From contig CAMLNE010000150.1 in assembly GCA_946481265.1 (NCBI GenBank), positions 1 to 9,846 on the forward strand: a DNA stretch of 9,846 bases. Reading direction: 5' to 3'. The notes under the pieces are model-generated. The model was given only the letters and a program-made list of their open reading frames with translations. It made no database searches and was not told the DNA's origin. Position numbers and translations under genes: made by a program. Each line of letters begins with the position of its first letter. The first letter of the stretch is position 1. This DNA is from an uncultured Panacagrimonas sp. GTDB lineage: Bacteria; Pseudomonadota; Gammaproteobacteria; Nevskiales; Nevskiaceae. Shown here piece by piece: positions 1 to 5,880 of the stretch.

Positions 1-230
1 ATGCAGGCGGCGAGGGCCGCTGCTGATGGCGACGCGAGCGGCGGAATTCCGGCGCTGACGGTCGCGATCCCGCCATGGCCGCGCGGCAACGCATCGGCAA
101 CAGCGGCACGCCGACGCGGATACGAGTGCAACTGCGTGTGCCGCGACGGCGCCGGTGGCCGCCCGTCCCCGTCGTGGCGCCGTCGATCGTGCGCACCCCG
201 GGCAGAGACCGCCGGCGCCGATACTGGCAT
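1..230 (-). CDS. Possible 5' end of a leftward gene, truncated by the window edge (weak)
   Basis: On the minus strand a frame opens with ATG at 230-228 and stays open for 76 codons to the window edge. The predicted start is MPVSAPAVSARG, followed by an Arg/His/Asp-rich stretch, then YPRRRAAVADALPRGHGG and IATVSAGIPPLAS. About three quarters of its third positions are G or C, which is only modest support in DNA this GC-rich. I see no Shine-Dalgarno sequence. The RRRAAVADALP...GIATVSAG stretch faintly recalls the N-terminal region of Xaa-Pro aminopeptidases, but the sequence that should follow (tyrosine-rich, with a DxxYLTGF-like motif) is absent, so I do not make that call. The frame may be a chance opening. 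Apart from this, bases 1-302 hold nothing I can support on either strand. Confidence 0.2.
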   Translation of the reverse strand, partial: MPVSAPAVSARGAHDRRRHDGDGRPPAPSRHTQLHSYPRRRAAVADALPRGHGGIATVSAGIPPLASPSAAALAAC

Positions 231-302
231 GGCAATTGGGTATGCACTCCTGTCGATGCAGCAGCCCTCGTTTTTCCTGACACACCCGAACAGCACACCA
301 CC

Positions 303-695
303 ATGTTCATTCCCATCAAATCGATCTGGCTCGCCGTCCACCGCGTCTTCAGCGATGCCGGAATCCACCCCGGCGACAGCCTCCCGGTGCAGAAGCTGAT
401 GCAGGTCTGGCCCGAGAGCGGCCTGCGCCAGCGCGATCTGGCCACGGCGCTGGAAAGCCTGAGCCGCGTCGGCTTCGTGCGCCTGACGATGACACCGCAA
501 GGCGTCTGCGCCGAGTTGGTCGACGAACAGTTCGGCCTGCTCGATCGCAACGGCCGCGACAACGCGGCCGCCGCCACGCTCAACCGCATTCGCCAGGCGC
601 GTGGCATGCCTGCGCACCTGGCACCCCTCAGGCAGGAGTACAAGGAAGGTCGTCGTTCCGAGGACCGCGCCGAGACGCTTGCACGCGCGGCCTGA
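303..695 (+). CDS. Hypothetical protein, 130 aa, possible winged-helix-like fold
   Basis: I do not recognise this gene. The 130-aa product starts MFIPIKSIWLAVHRVFSDAG and has natural-looking composition. A helix-rich N-terminal half (about residues 5-55, with the segment LRQRDLATALESLSRVGF at 41-58) is followed by a short beta-like pair (FVRLTMTPQG, then VCAELVDEQFGLL to residue 80) and a charged helical tail rich in Arg and Glu (residues 81-130). Helix-turn-helix followed by two strands would fit a small winged-helix-like domain, but this is inference from pattern only. The ATG at 303 was chosen because the protein-like character begins there; the same frame is open upstream to 75, but that stretch is Arg-rich and looks non-coding. 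No clear ribosome binding site precedes the ATG. Stop codon is TGA. The next gene on this strand starts 132 bases later. Confidence 0.65.
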   Translation: MFIPIKSIWLAVHRVFSDAGIHPGDSLPVQKLMQVWPESGLRQRDLATALESLSRVGFVRLTMTPQGVCAELVDEQFGLLDRNGRDNAAAATLNRIRQARGMPAHLAPLRQEYKEGRRSEDRAETLARAA

Positions 696-827
696 GCACG
701 TCCGCGCGGTCGCGGGGCTGTATAAGGGCGAAGGCCTGCACATCCAGCGAAACACGACCCGCAAGCGCCGCGGTTGACGCTGCCGGCCGCTCGCGCGCAG
801 AGTCGGGGCGCAACCGGATTCCGCCCC

Positions 828-1028
828 ATGAGTCCTCGCAAGAAAACGCCGGCCTCCCCTGCTTCACCGAGCATCCCGCGCGACGCGTCCCGCACTGCGC
901 GCAAGACGCCCCTGCCGGCATCACCGCTGTCCGAACCCGCGCTCGCCGCCATCGTGCGCTCGCAGGAGGGCCAGCCCTCGGCCGAAGGTTTCTGGAAGAG
1001 CGCGGGCCGCTTCACCAAGCTGCGCTGA
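828..1028 (+). CDS. Small basic hypothetical protein, 66 aa
   Basis: The product has 66 residues. Residues 1-32 are low-complexity and rich in Pro, Ser, Ala, Arg and Lys (MSPRKKTPASPASPS...), probably disordered. The C-terminal part, about 33-66, looks more ordered and ends EGFWKSAGRFTKLR. That aromatic/basic ending is the main reason to think the frame is real. There is no signal peptide or membrane segment. The frame is open upstream to 774, but the ATG at 828 gives the more sensible protein. The Shine-Dalgarno sequence is weak or absent. It lies 132 bases after the preceding hypothetical gene and 94 bases before the kbp homologue, on the same strand. Function is unknown. A chance open frame in GC-rich DNA is the main alternative. 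Confidence 0.5.
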   Translation: MSPRKKTPASPASPSIPRDASRTARKTPLPASPLSEPALAAIVRSQEGQPSAEGFWKSAGRFTKLR

Positions 1029-1049
1029 TCCCGACTGCCGTCGCTGCGC

Positions 1050-1078
1050 TTGCCGCAGGCGCGGTCGGCTGTCATAAA
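1050..1078 (+). promoter_or_regulatory. Candidate sigma70-like promoter for the kbp homologue
   Basis: TTGCCG at 1050-1055 and CATAAA at 1073-1078 are separated by 17 bases; each matches the bacterial consensus at four of six positions. This would give a leader of roughly 35-40 nt before the ATG at 1123. It sits in the 94-bp gap before the kbp homologue. This is a pattern match only. Confidence 0.3.
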
Positions 1079-1122
1079 CCCCCGGCAACCACTCCCCTCC
1101 ATAAAAGAAGAAGAGGTGTCTC

Positions 1123-1647
1123 ATGGGTCTGTTCAGCTTCGTGAAATCGATCGGCGAAAAGCTGGGTGGCGGCGCCCGCATCGAGAGGGAAAATCTGACC
1201 GCACACATCAAGTCCCTAGGACTTCCGGTGGAGAAGTTCCTGGCCTCGTTCAACGAGGACGGCGAGTCGGTGGACATCTTCGGATGGGTCCCGGACCTGG
1301 CGACCAAGGAAAAGCTGATCCTGGCGGTGGGCAACCTGCAGGGCATCAGCAAGGTCACCGAGCACCTGCACATCGGCAAGCCGCCGGCAGCGCCGGCGTC
1401 CGCACCGGCCGCCACCGCAGGCACCGCGCCGGCAGCAGCCGAGGCCCCCACCCCGCTGTCGGCGGAAGAGGACGTCAAGCCCACCTCCACGTTCTACACC
1501 GTCCAGAAGGGTGACTCGCTGTCGAAGATCGCCAAGGAGCAGTACGGCAACGCCAACCGCTACTCGGAAATCTTCGAAGCGAACAAGCCCATGCTCAAGC
1601 ACCCGGACAAGATCTTCCCCGGACAGGTCCTGCGCATTCCCAGGTGA
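1123..1647 (+). CDS. kbp: BON-LysM protein, Kbp/YgaU (potassium-binding protein) family
   Basis: This is a 174-aa homologue of E. coli Kbp (YgaU), a small soluble BON-LysM protein that binds K+ and helps cells adapt to high external potassium. Visible layout: N-terminal MGLFSFVKSIGEKLGGG, nearly the family signature; a BON domain at about residues 22-86 (GWVPDLATKEKLILAVGNLQ, then GISKVTEHL); an Ala/Pro-rich linker at about 88-115; and a LysM domain at about 123-172 (FYTVQKGDSLSKIAKEQYGN, FEANKPML, PDKIFPGQVLRIP). E. coli Kbp is 149 aa; the extra length here is almost all linker. There is no signal peptide, as in the family. AAGAGG at 1111-1116 lies 6 nt before the ATG and supports the start. 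It appears to be a single-gene unit and converges on the EthD pseudogene downstream. The family and domains are seen directly; K+ binding is inferred from the family. Confidence 0.93.
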   Translation: MGLFSFVKSIGEKLGGGARIERENLTAHIKSLGLPVEKFLASFNEDGESVDIFGWVPDLATKEKLILAVGNLQGISKVTEHLHIGKPPAAPASAPAATAGTAPAAAEAPTPLSAEEDVKPTSTFYTVQKGDSLSKIAKEQYGNANRYSEIFEANKPMLKHPDKIFPGQVLRIPR

Positions 1648-1738
1648 CCGGGCGCGTCGCCGCGTCGCGGGCGGATATGCAGCGGCGTGGTTCCGCGACG
1701 GTCGTCGGAAGATCGAGCCGCGCATGGCAAGGCAGCCT

Positions 1739-1772
1739 CCGGCGGCGGTGGCGGGCCTTCGCCCCCCGCCGG
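1739..1772. repeat. Convergent-intergenic GC hairpin, possible terminator without T-tract
   Basis: CCGGCGG at 1739-1745 is the exact reverse complement of CCGCCGG at 1766-1772. An inner GGCG (1750-1753) pairs with CGCC (1760-1763) around the loop GGCCTT. The element lies between the convergent kbp homologue (ends 1647) and EthD pseudogene (ends 1787), where a bidirectional transcript end would be expected. No T-run follows on either strand, so a classical intrinsic terminator is not shown. Confidence 0.35.
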
Positions 1773-1786
1773 ATGGCCGTGATCGT

Positions 1787-2098
1787 TCAGGGCTTCTTGC
1801 CGCTCGCCGCGAACTCGGTCACCTGCACCACGGGCTGAGCATCGGTGTAGCGGGGGATGTCCTCCAGCAACTTGGCACCCACCTTCTCGAAAGACTGCAG
1901 CTACTTTTCGCGCGACTCGAAAAACAGCGTCGCGATCGCCTGGCAGGTCGACGACACCGCGGCGTCCACGCCCCTTGCAATGTCCCAGTGCAGCAGGTCC
2001 ATCTCCTGCCCGACCATCGCCAGGTGCGCCGACTCGTGGCAGTTCCAGTCGAAACGGCTGCTCGGCGGATACATCACGTGCACGATGATCTGGGCCAT
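1787..2098 (-). pseudogene. EthD-family protein gene interrupted by an in-frame amber codon
   Basis: The frame from ATG at 2098 matches the EthD family (small dimeric alpha/beta-barrel proteins first named from ethyl tert-butyl ether degradation). The N-terminal strand and motif are MAQIIVHVMYPPSSRFDWNC, then HESAHLAM, where the family has a conserved His. A later strand is IATLFFES, and the C-terminal signature is EDIPRYTDAQPVVQVTEF, close to the family's GDIPNYTDxxPVxQxSEV pattern. A TAG codon at 1901-1903 cuts the frame after residue 65. The same frame then continues without shift for 37 more codons to TGA at 1787-1789, giving about 103 codons, normal for EthD. Alignment by eye places the amber at a usually hydrophobic position, so TTG to TAG is a simple explanation. 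The gene follows the PRISE-like reductase by 55 bases on the same strand, without a strong ribosome binding site. The 65-aa remnant would lack the last strands of the fold. The alternative, amber readthrough, is unsupported. Confidence 0.75.
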
Positions 2099-2153
2099 GC
2101 GGTCTGCTTCATTTTCTGCGGCGGTGTTGATGAAGTAGAACGGCTACCAGCCT

Positions 2154-3251
2154 TCAGGGCCGCGGAACGATGCCTCGTTCGATGAGGCTGCCGAGCCAGT
2201 GGCGGAACATCTCCTCGGTGTCGACGAATTCCGTGAAGCCCGCCTGGCGCAGCTTGACCGCGCTGATGAATGCCGGCGGCGGTGTGGTGGTGGCGCCGGT
2301 GGCGAAGCAGAAGTCGGCGATGTGGTGCGACTCGCCGAGCAGCGCATCCAACCGCAGGGGGCGCAGGCCGTGCCGCTCGACGATGCGATCCCACACCGCC
2401 GCCTTCGACGGCAGGTAGGTGCTCAGCGCCATCGGACGATCCGGCGCAGGTTCGACGCCGAGCGCATCGGCGATCGCCGGCCACAGGTTGCGCCACTCGA
2501 AGACATCGCCATTGGTGATGTTGAACGTCTGGTTGCGTGCGTTGGCCGCACGCGCGGCCCAGGCCAGCGCATTGCCGACCAAACGCGCGTCCGAGGCCTC
2601 CCACACGAACGAGGGTCCGCCGGTGAAACCGAATGGCTCGCCGAGTTCCCGGCAGATCGCCGCGTACGCGCCGAGCACCGGCGCCACGTTCATCGCCGCG
2701 CCGCAGGCCTGTCCGACCACCATCTGCGGGCGGAAGATCGTGTACGCGAAGCCCTGCACGGCCGCCTTCTCCCGCAGGTAATCCTCCTGCAGCCAGTAGA
2801 AGTTCGGATGCGGGTCGCGCGGGCTGCGCTCACGCGCCGGAATATCCATCGGGTGCAGGTGCAGTCCGTAGGCCTTGGTGCCCTGCATGATGCTCACGTG
2901 CTGGAGCCGCCCACGCTCACGCGCCAGCGGCTCGATCACCGTGCGCAGCAACTCCAGGTTGAGCTGCATCTGTGCCGGGTCGTTCCAGCCCGCGACGAGG
3001 CCGGGCTGCTCCGACAGCGCGGCGAACACCACGTGGGAGACGTGGGAGACGTCGGCCAGTGCGCCCAGCGCCGCATCCGCCGTGCCGCGGTCGAACAGGT
3101 CGAGCCGCAGGTGGCGGAACCGATCGCAGGGCTCGATCTCCGGCTCGCGTCGCGACACCCCCACGACGTTCCAGCCGGCACGCAACAGCGCATGGATGGC
3201 ACTCGTGCCGACGACGCCGCTCGCGCCAACGACCACTGCGGTTGTGCTCAT
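2154..3251 (-). CDS. SDR-family oxidoreductase, PRISE-like (progesterone 5-beta-reductase/iridoid synthase type)
   Basis: The product is a 365-aa NAD(P)-dependent extended/atypical short-chain dehydrogenase. The Rossmann nucleotide loop is GASGVVG at residues 9-15, with VGVSRRE after strand 2. The segment IMQGTKAYG (Lys126) and NFYWLQED (Tyr152) match the catalytic Lys and Tyr positions of PRISE enzymes (GTKHY and NFYY in plant progesterone 5-beta-reductase), replacing the usual YxxxK. FRPQMVVGQ (173-181) and FNITNGDVFEWRNLWP are typical of the family's C-terminal half, and the end WLGSLIERGIVPRP looks natural. Known members reduce C=C bonds of enones, including steroid 4-en-3-ones. GGAG lies 8 nt before the ATG. 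It is 22 bases downstream of the DUF2834 gene and probably cotranscribed. A 9-bp tandem duplication encodes VSHVSH at residues 68-73. The substrate is unknown. Confidence 0.85.
   Translation of the reverse strand: MSTTAVVVGASGVVGTSAIHALLRAGWNVVGVSRREPEIEPCDRFRHLRLDLFDRGTADAALGALADVSHVSHVVFAALSEQPGLVAGWNDPAQMQLNLELLRTVIEPLARERGRLQHVSIMQGTKAYGLHLHPMDIPARERSPRDPHPNFYWLQEDYLREKAAVQGFAYTIFRPQMVVGQACGAAMNVAPVLGAYAAICRELGEPFGFTGGPSFVWEASDARLVGNALAWAARAANARNQTFNITNGDVFEWRNLWPAIADALGVEPAPDRPMALSTYLPSKAAVWDRIVERHGLRPLRLDALLGESHHIADFCFATGATTTPPPAFISAVKLRQAGFTEFVDTEEMFRHWLGSLIERGIVPRP
3033..3050. repeat. In-frame 9-bp tandem duplication inside the PRISE-like gene
   Basis: GTGGGAGAC occurs twice head to tail (3033-3041 and 3042-3050), with AC before and GT after continuing the period. 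On the coding strand it encodes Val-Ser-His twice. The array is in frame, so the gene stays open. Confidence 0.9.
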
Positions 3252-3273
3252 GTCGTCGCTCCGGTTCTACGGG

Positions 3274-3639
3274 TCAGCCGATGGCAGCGGCGCCCTGCTG
3301 CCGATCGAGATGGCGCTCGCGCACCACGAGGTAGAGCGGAAACGCGAAGCAGGTGCCGAGGTAGGACAGGAAGAAGAAGAGCCAGCCGATCTTCGCGCCC
3401 AGTCCGATGCGCTTCGCATCGGGCACCACCCACACCAGGTAGGCAGCCCAGCAGACCAGGATGTCCACCGTCAGGAATCCGGCGGCGCCACCGAGCTGGA
3501 ACGGCTGGATGAAGAACGAGGGGAAGTTGAGGATATTGTTTCCGGCACGCATCCAGTCGAAGGCCATCGGCCAGGCGACGAACAGTGAGCCGATGGCAAT
3601 CAGGATGAGGAAGCCGTGCTTGAGCTGCTTGAGTGTCAT
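3274..3639 (-). CDS. DUF2834-family integral membrane protein
   Basis: The product is a 121-aa membrane protein with about three hydrophobic helices at residues 8-25, 50-72 and 83-105. The segment FLTVDILVCWAAYLVW (55-70), followed by PDAKRIGLGAKIGW and then CFAFPLYLVVRERHL (97-111), matches the pattern of DUF2834, where a conserved Asp sits in the second helix and the protein ends with a PLxLxxRERxL motif. The biochemical role of the family is unknown. It lies in the cytoplasmic membrane. The ATG at 3639 gives a full-length family member, though the upstream sequence has no good Shine-Dalgarno. It precedes the PRISE-like gene by 22 bases and follows the ferredoxin by 160 bases. DUF2834 genes can occur near catabolic oxidoreductase genes, so a role in substrate handling is possible but is inference. 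Confidence 0.8.
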   Translation of the reverse strand: MTLKQLKHGFLILIAIGSLFVAWPMAFDWMRAGNNILNFPSFFIQPFQLGGAAGFLTVDILVCWAAYLVWVVPDAKRIGLGAKIGWLFFFLSYLGTCFAFPLYLVVRERHLDRQQGAAAIG

Positions 3640-3687
3640 GGAGATCGATGGGTCGTGGAATGATGATGAAAACGTGGAGCCGCGACC

Positions 3688-3846
3688 TTACATCCACTGC
3701 GGCCACGGAAGATCGGCCGGATTGGGGACGCCGCGCAACTCGATAGGGACCACCAGGCACCGCGGCAAGGCGACTGCGTGGTCGATCCGCGATGTGCCGT
3801 CAGCCCTCCGCCGGGGCCACGCGAAGCACCAGGCCATCCAGCACAT
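3688..3846 (-). CDS. Possible small ORF or gene remnant, 52 codons, overlapping the ferredoxin 3' end
   Basis: In the 160-bp gap between ferredoxin and DUF2834, one minus-strand frame reads RIDHAVALPRC, LVVPIELRGV, PNPADLPWPQWM and then TAA at 3688-3690. This looks like a real protein C-terminus. The frame opens at an ATG at 3846-3844 inside the ferredoxin gene, in a different frame. The overlapping part (MCWMAWCFAWPRRR) looks non-coding, so either a non-ATG start is used (TTG or GTG within the gap, giving about 25 residues) or this is the end of a decayed gene. No ribosome binding site was identified. I do not recognise it. Confidence 0.2.
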   Translation of the reverse strand: MCWMAWCFAWPRRRADGTSRIDHAVALPRCLVVPIELRGVPNPADLPWPQWM

Positions 3847-4114
3847 CGTCGACCTGGACCTGGCAGCTCAGGCGGGAGGTCGAGCGCTTCTCCAGGCTGT
3901 AGTCCAGAAGCACGCGCTCGTCCGGCGTGGCGGGGCCCACCCGCGCCGCCCAGGCCTCGTCGATGTGCACGTGGCAGGTGGCGCAGGCGGCGTTGCCTCC
4001 ACATAGCGCCTCGACATCGCCCCGCTCGCGCAGCACCTCCATCAGGGGCTGCCCGGAGGCCGCCTCGACCGTGTACGTCTTGCCGGCGCGGTTGGTCACA
4101 TGGATCTGTGGCAT
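3800..4114 (-). CDS. [2Fe-2S] ferredoxin, adrenodoxin/putidaredoxin type
   Basis: This 104-aa plant/vertebrate-type ferredoxin starts MPQIHVTNRAGKTYTVEAAS. The cluster ligands are C38, C44 and C47 in CGGNAACATC (C-X5-C-X2-C) and C84 in RLSCQV, the adrenodoxin-type spacing used by bacterial redoxins that serve P450s and Rieske oxygenases. It would carry electrons in the cytoplasm to the Rieske oxygenase encoded two genes upstream. The frame is open 19 codons further upstream, but MPQIHV is the natural family start and lies 14 bases after the previous gene's stop, with GAGG overlapping that stop. Translation may be coupled. No ferredoxin reductase gene is visible here, so a partner must be elsewhere. 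Confidence 0.92.
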   Translation of the reverse strand: MPQIHVTNRAGKTYTVEAASGQPLMEVLRERGDVEALCGGNAACATCHVHIDEAWAARVGPATPDERVLLDYSLEKRSTSRLSCQVQVDDVLDGLVLRVAPAEG

Positions 4115-4128
4115 CGGCCCGCGGTACC

Positions 4129-4491
4129 TCAGAGGGTTTCTTCGGTCAGGATGCGCACCGTGTCCGGCCACGGGGCATTCGGAACCCGGGCGCTGGCCTG
4201 TACTTCGACGGCCATCGACGCCTGCGCCAGCGACAGCACCAGGCGCATCAGCCTCGCTTCGGGCCCCGGCATGTCGCGCAGCGGGAACTCGGCGAGGTGG
4301 GCCATGGCGGCGTCGGCGTGCGGCAGCATCGCATCGTAGAAGCGCCGGATCTCGTCGAACGTGGTGTCGCAGCGCTGGTGACGGCGCTCGTTCTGACCCG
4401 CGACGGCCCAGTAGGCCACGAAGGGCTCGAGCGCCTCGAATCCGGGCGGCAAGGCGCGCTCATCCGCAGGCACGGTCGCCATGATCCTCAT
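4129..4491 (-). CDS. Hypothetical protein between Rieske oxygenase and ferredoxin, 120 aa
   Basis: I do not recognise a named domain. The 120-aa product is mostly helical and acidic to neutral, with no signal peptide or membrane helix. Segments of note are FVAYWAVAGQNERRHQRC at about 24-41, FDEIRRFYDAM, and a helix RLMRLVLSLAQASMAVEVQ at about 80-98. The ATG at 4491-4489 overlaps the Rieske TGA (ATGA), and GGAGG at 4499-4503 lies 7 nt upstream, so this start is preferred over the in-frame ATG at 4482. It is too short and too unlike SnoaL-type folds to be a normal Rieske beta subunit (about 160-190 aa). Tight coupling on both sides suggests a dedicated accessory role for the oxygenase or its ferredoxin, but that is inference. 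Confidence 0.8.
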   Translation of the reverse strand: MRIMATVPADERALPPGFEALEPFVAYWAVAGQNERRHQRCDTTFDEIRRFYDAMLPHADAAMAHLAEFPLRDMPGPEARLMRLVLSLAQASMAVEVQASARVPNAPWPDTVRILTEETL

Positions 4492-5732
4492 GCGCAGGCC
4501 TCCATCGCGTCCTCGAGCGACTCGGCCTGCCCGAACTTCTCGTGCAGCTTGATCATGCGGCGGATCAACACCTCATGGTCCTGCAGGATCATCTCGTGCT
4601 TGACGCGGGCGGCGACGCCCTTGTGCGTGCGCTCGACGTTGGCCAGGTCCTCGAGCACGACATCGGCGAGCCGCGCGATGTAGTGCTCCTGGTGAAAGGC
4701 CTCCCGCACCGTCTGCGGCTCGGGCACGAAGAAGCGCATCTCGTAGCGCGACTCGCCCAGCGAGATCGGCCAGATCTCATGCGTCCAGAAGCCGCCGCCA
4801 GCAACGTCCAGATGGAAATTCGGAAAGATCTCGTTGATGTCCATCGACCAGGTCGGCGACTTGGCAGGGTTCACGCTGCGATGCCCCCTCAGGGCCTCGG
4901 TGTCGTCGCTCTGGTTGGCCGCCAGGACGTTCTCGGAGACCATGCCGGAATACGCCAGCTTCTCCACCAGTGCGGCTTCCAACGGCTGGTACTCGGGATT
5001 GCCGAACAGCGAAATCGAATGATGGGGCCCGAAGAACTCCGCGTTCTGCAGATGCGACATCGGGTTCGAGGCATTCGAGAACGTCGGGCCGATCGTCTTC
5101 GAATGCAGCACCGGAATGTGGTAGGACTCGCTGAAGGCGTCGATCAGGAACTTCCAGTTGCACTTCAGGTGGGCCTGGATCCTGATCGAGCGATGCGCAT
5201 TGGGATATGGGATGCCCGACAGGAACTCGCCCATCGAACCCAGGAAGTCGCGCAGCGATACGCGGTTCTCCGGGTTCAAATTGATGAAGATCCAACCGTC
5301 CCATACATCGCACTGCACGGCGTCGAGTCCGCATTTCTTCTTGTCGACGCCGAAGAACATCTTCTCGTCGCTGATTGCCAGCAGCCGGCCGTCGTTGCCG
5401 TAGGTCCAGTTGTGGTACGGGCAGCGGAACATCGTCTTGCGCGAACCCTTGGTGTCCCACACGACCTGGTTGCCGCGGTGCGAGCAGACGTTGTGGAACG
5501 CGCGGATCGCGCCGCTGGCCTGGCGGGTGATCAGGATCGAGGCGCCGCAGATCTCCACGTCCTTGACGATGTAGTCGCCGGCATTGGGCAGGTCTTCGAC
5601 CCGGCCCATGATCAGCCAGGTGCGCCGGAATATCGTCTCGCGCTCCCTGTCGAAGAAGGCCTGCGATCGATACGACTCGAGCGACACCGGTCCGGTATCC
5701 AGGCCCGCGGCCCGGGTGAAGTTCTCGCGCAT
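4488..5732 (-). CDS. Rieske aromatic-ring-hydroxylating-type oxygenase, alpha (catalytic) subunit
   Basis: The product is a 414-aa non-haem iron oxygenase that takes electrons through a Rieske [2Fe-2S] centre to a mononuclear Fe(II) site and adds O2-derived oxygen to a ring or hydrocarbon. The Rieske ligands are C83 and H85 (CSH) and C104 and H107 (CPYH). The iron site is in NWKFLIDAFSESYHIPVLH: H205 and H210 in H-X4-H, with E202 at the bridging acidic position (Asp in naphthalene dioxygenase, Glu in other branches). D362 in LEDLANVE is the likely third ligand. The frame extends to 5780, but ATG at 5732 is preceded by GGAGG with 6-nt spacing and gives the normal N-terminus. It is first in a leftward operon with the 120-aa protein and the ferredoxin, and divergent from the TetR gene. 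No beta subunit follows, so a homo-oligomer is likely. The substrate is not deducible. Confidence 0.92.
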   Translation of the reverse strand: MRENFTRAAGLDTGPVSLESYRSQAFFDRERETIFRRTWLIMGRVEDLPNAGDYIVKDVEICGASILITRQASGAIRAFHNVCSHRGNQVVWDTKGSRKTMFRCPYHNWTYGNDGRLLAISDEKMFFGVDKKKCGLDAVQCDVWDGWIFINLNPENRVSLRDFLGSMGEFLSGIPYPNAHRSIRIQAHLKCNWKFLIDAFSESYHIPVLHSKTIGPTFSNASNPMSHLQNAEFFGPHHSISLFGNPEYQPLEAALVEKLAYSGMVSENVLAANQSDDTEALRGHRSVNPAKSPTWSMDINEIFPNFHLDVAGGGFWTHEIWPISLGESRYEMRFFVPEPQTVREAFHQEHYIARLADVVLEDLANVERTHKGVAARVKHEMILQDHEVLIRRMIKLHEKFGQAESLEDAMEACA

Positions 5733-5743
5733 CCTGCTCCTCC
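5733..5743 (-). promoter_or_regulatory. Strong ribosome binding site deciding the Rieske oxygenase start
   Basis: On the minus strand GGAGGAGCAGG directly precedes the ATG at 5732, with the core GGAGG 6 nt away. It selects this ATG over the in-frame one at 5780. Confidence 0.75.
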
Positions 5744-5787
5744 ATATCGACGATGGCCAGGGTCGGTACGAGCCCATCATGCTTCAA

Positions 5788-5793
5788 TTTATA
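5788..5793 (-). promoter_or_regulatory. Candidate -10 element for the Rieske operon
   Basis: On the minus strand TATAAA lies about 55 bases before the Rieske ATG, in the only AT-rich patch (about 5784-5813) of the 172-bp divergent intergenic region. The -35 position holds only a weak match (CCAGAA), which would suit a regulated promoter. On the plus strand the same patch gives TATAAC at 5790-5795, a possible -10 for the TetR gene. Confidence 0.3.
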
Positions 5794-5865
5794 ACGCATG
5801 CTAAAACGTGTTCTGGAAAGAGGCAAGGCCGCGCGCCCGGGCCGCGATGCGGCAAGCTGTGGCAT

Positions 5866-5880
5866 TCGCGCGGCGCGCGA
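5866..5880. promoter_or_regulatory. Perfect 15-bp palindrome, candidate TetR-family operator
   Basis: TCGCGCG (5866-5872) and CGCGCGA (5874-5880) are exact inverted repeats around a single G. It lies 25 bases before the TetR-family ATG in the shared divergent intergenic region. Length and position fit an autoregulatory operator, but the composition is pure GC alternation, which reduces its weight. Confidence 0.3.

Noticed and set aside
75..302. Upstream extension of the gene at 303 to ATG 75
   Set aside because: The extra 76 residues are Arg-rich and unlike the rest of the protein; natural composition starts at MFIPIKSIW.
921..1725. Minus-strand frames over the kbp homologue (921-1490 and 1216-1725)
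   Set aside because: They are shadows of the BON-LysM gene and have low-complexity Gly/Arg/Cys composition.
1901..1903. Programmed amber recoding (for example pyrrolysine or a reassigned TAG)
   Set aside because: Only one interrupted gene is seen, the TetR gene ends naturally in TAG, no suppressor tRNA or Pyl gene is present, and EthD proteins are not known to use recoding.
2024..2038. HESAH in the EthD remnant as an HExxH zinc-protease motif
   Set aside because: The surrounding sequence matches EthD, where a conserved His lies at this point after the first strand. No other protease feature is present, and the match to HExxH is coincidental.
2099..2185. N-terminal extension of the EthD gene with a first amber at 2144-2146, giving two TAGs in one gene
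   Set aside because: EthD proteins start at the MAQIIVHV-like strand (ATG 2098). The upstream frame runs back into the PRISE-like gene in another frame and has no start of its own, so the 2144 TAG lies in non-coding sequence.
2199..5865. Long plus-strand frames opposite the PRISE-like and Rieske genes (2199-3512 and 4542-5804), and a minus frame at 4777-5865
   Set aside because: They have Arg/His/Ala-rich composition with no family match and lie over genes with clear catalytic motifs in another frame.
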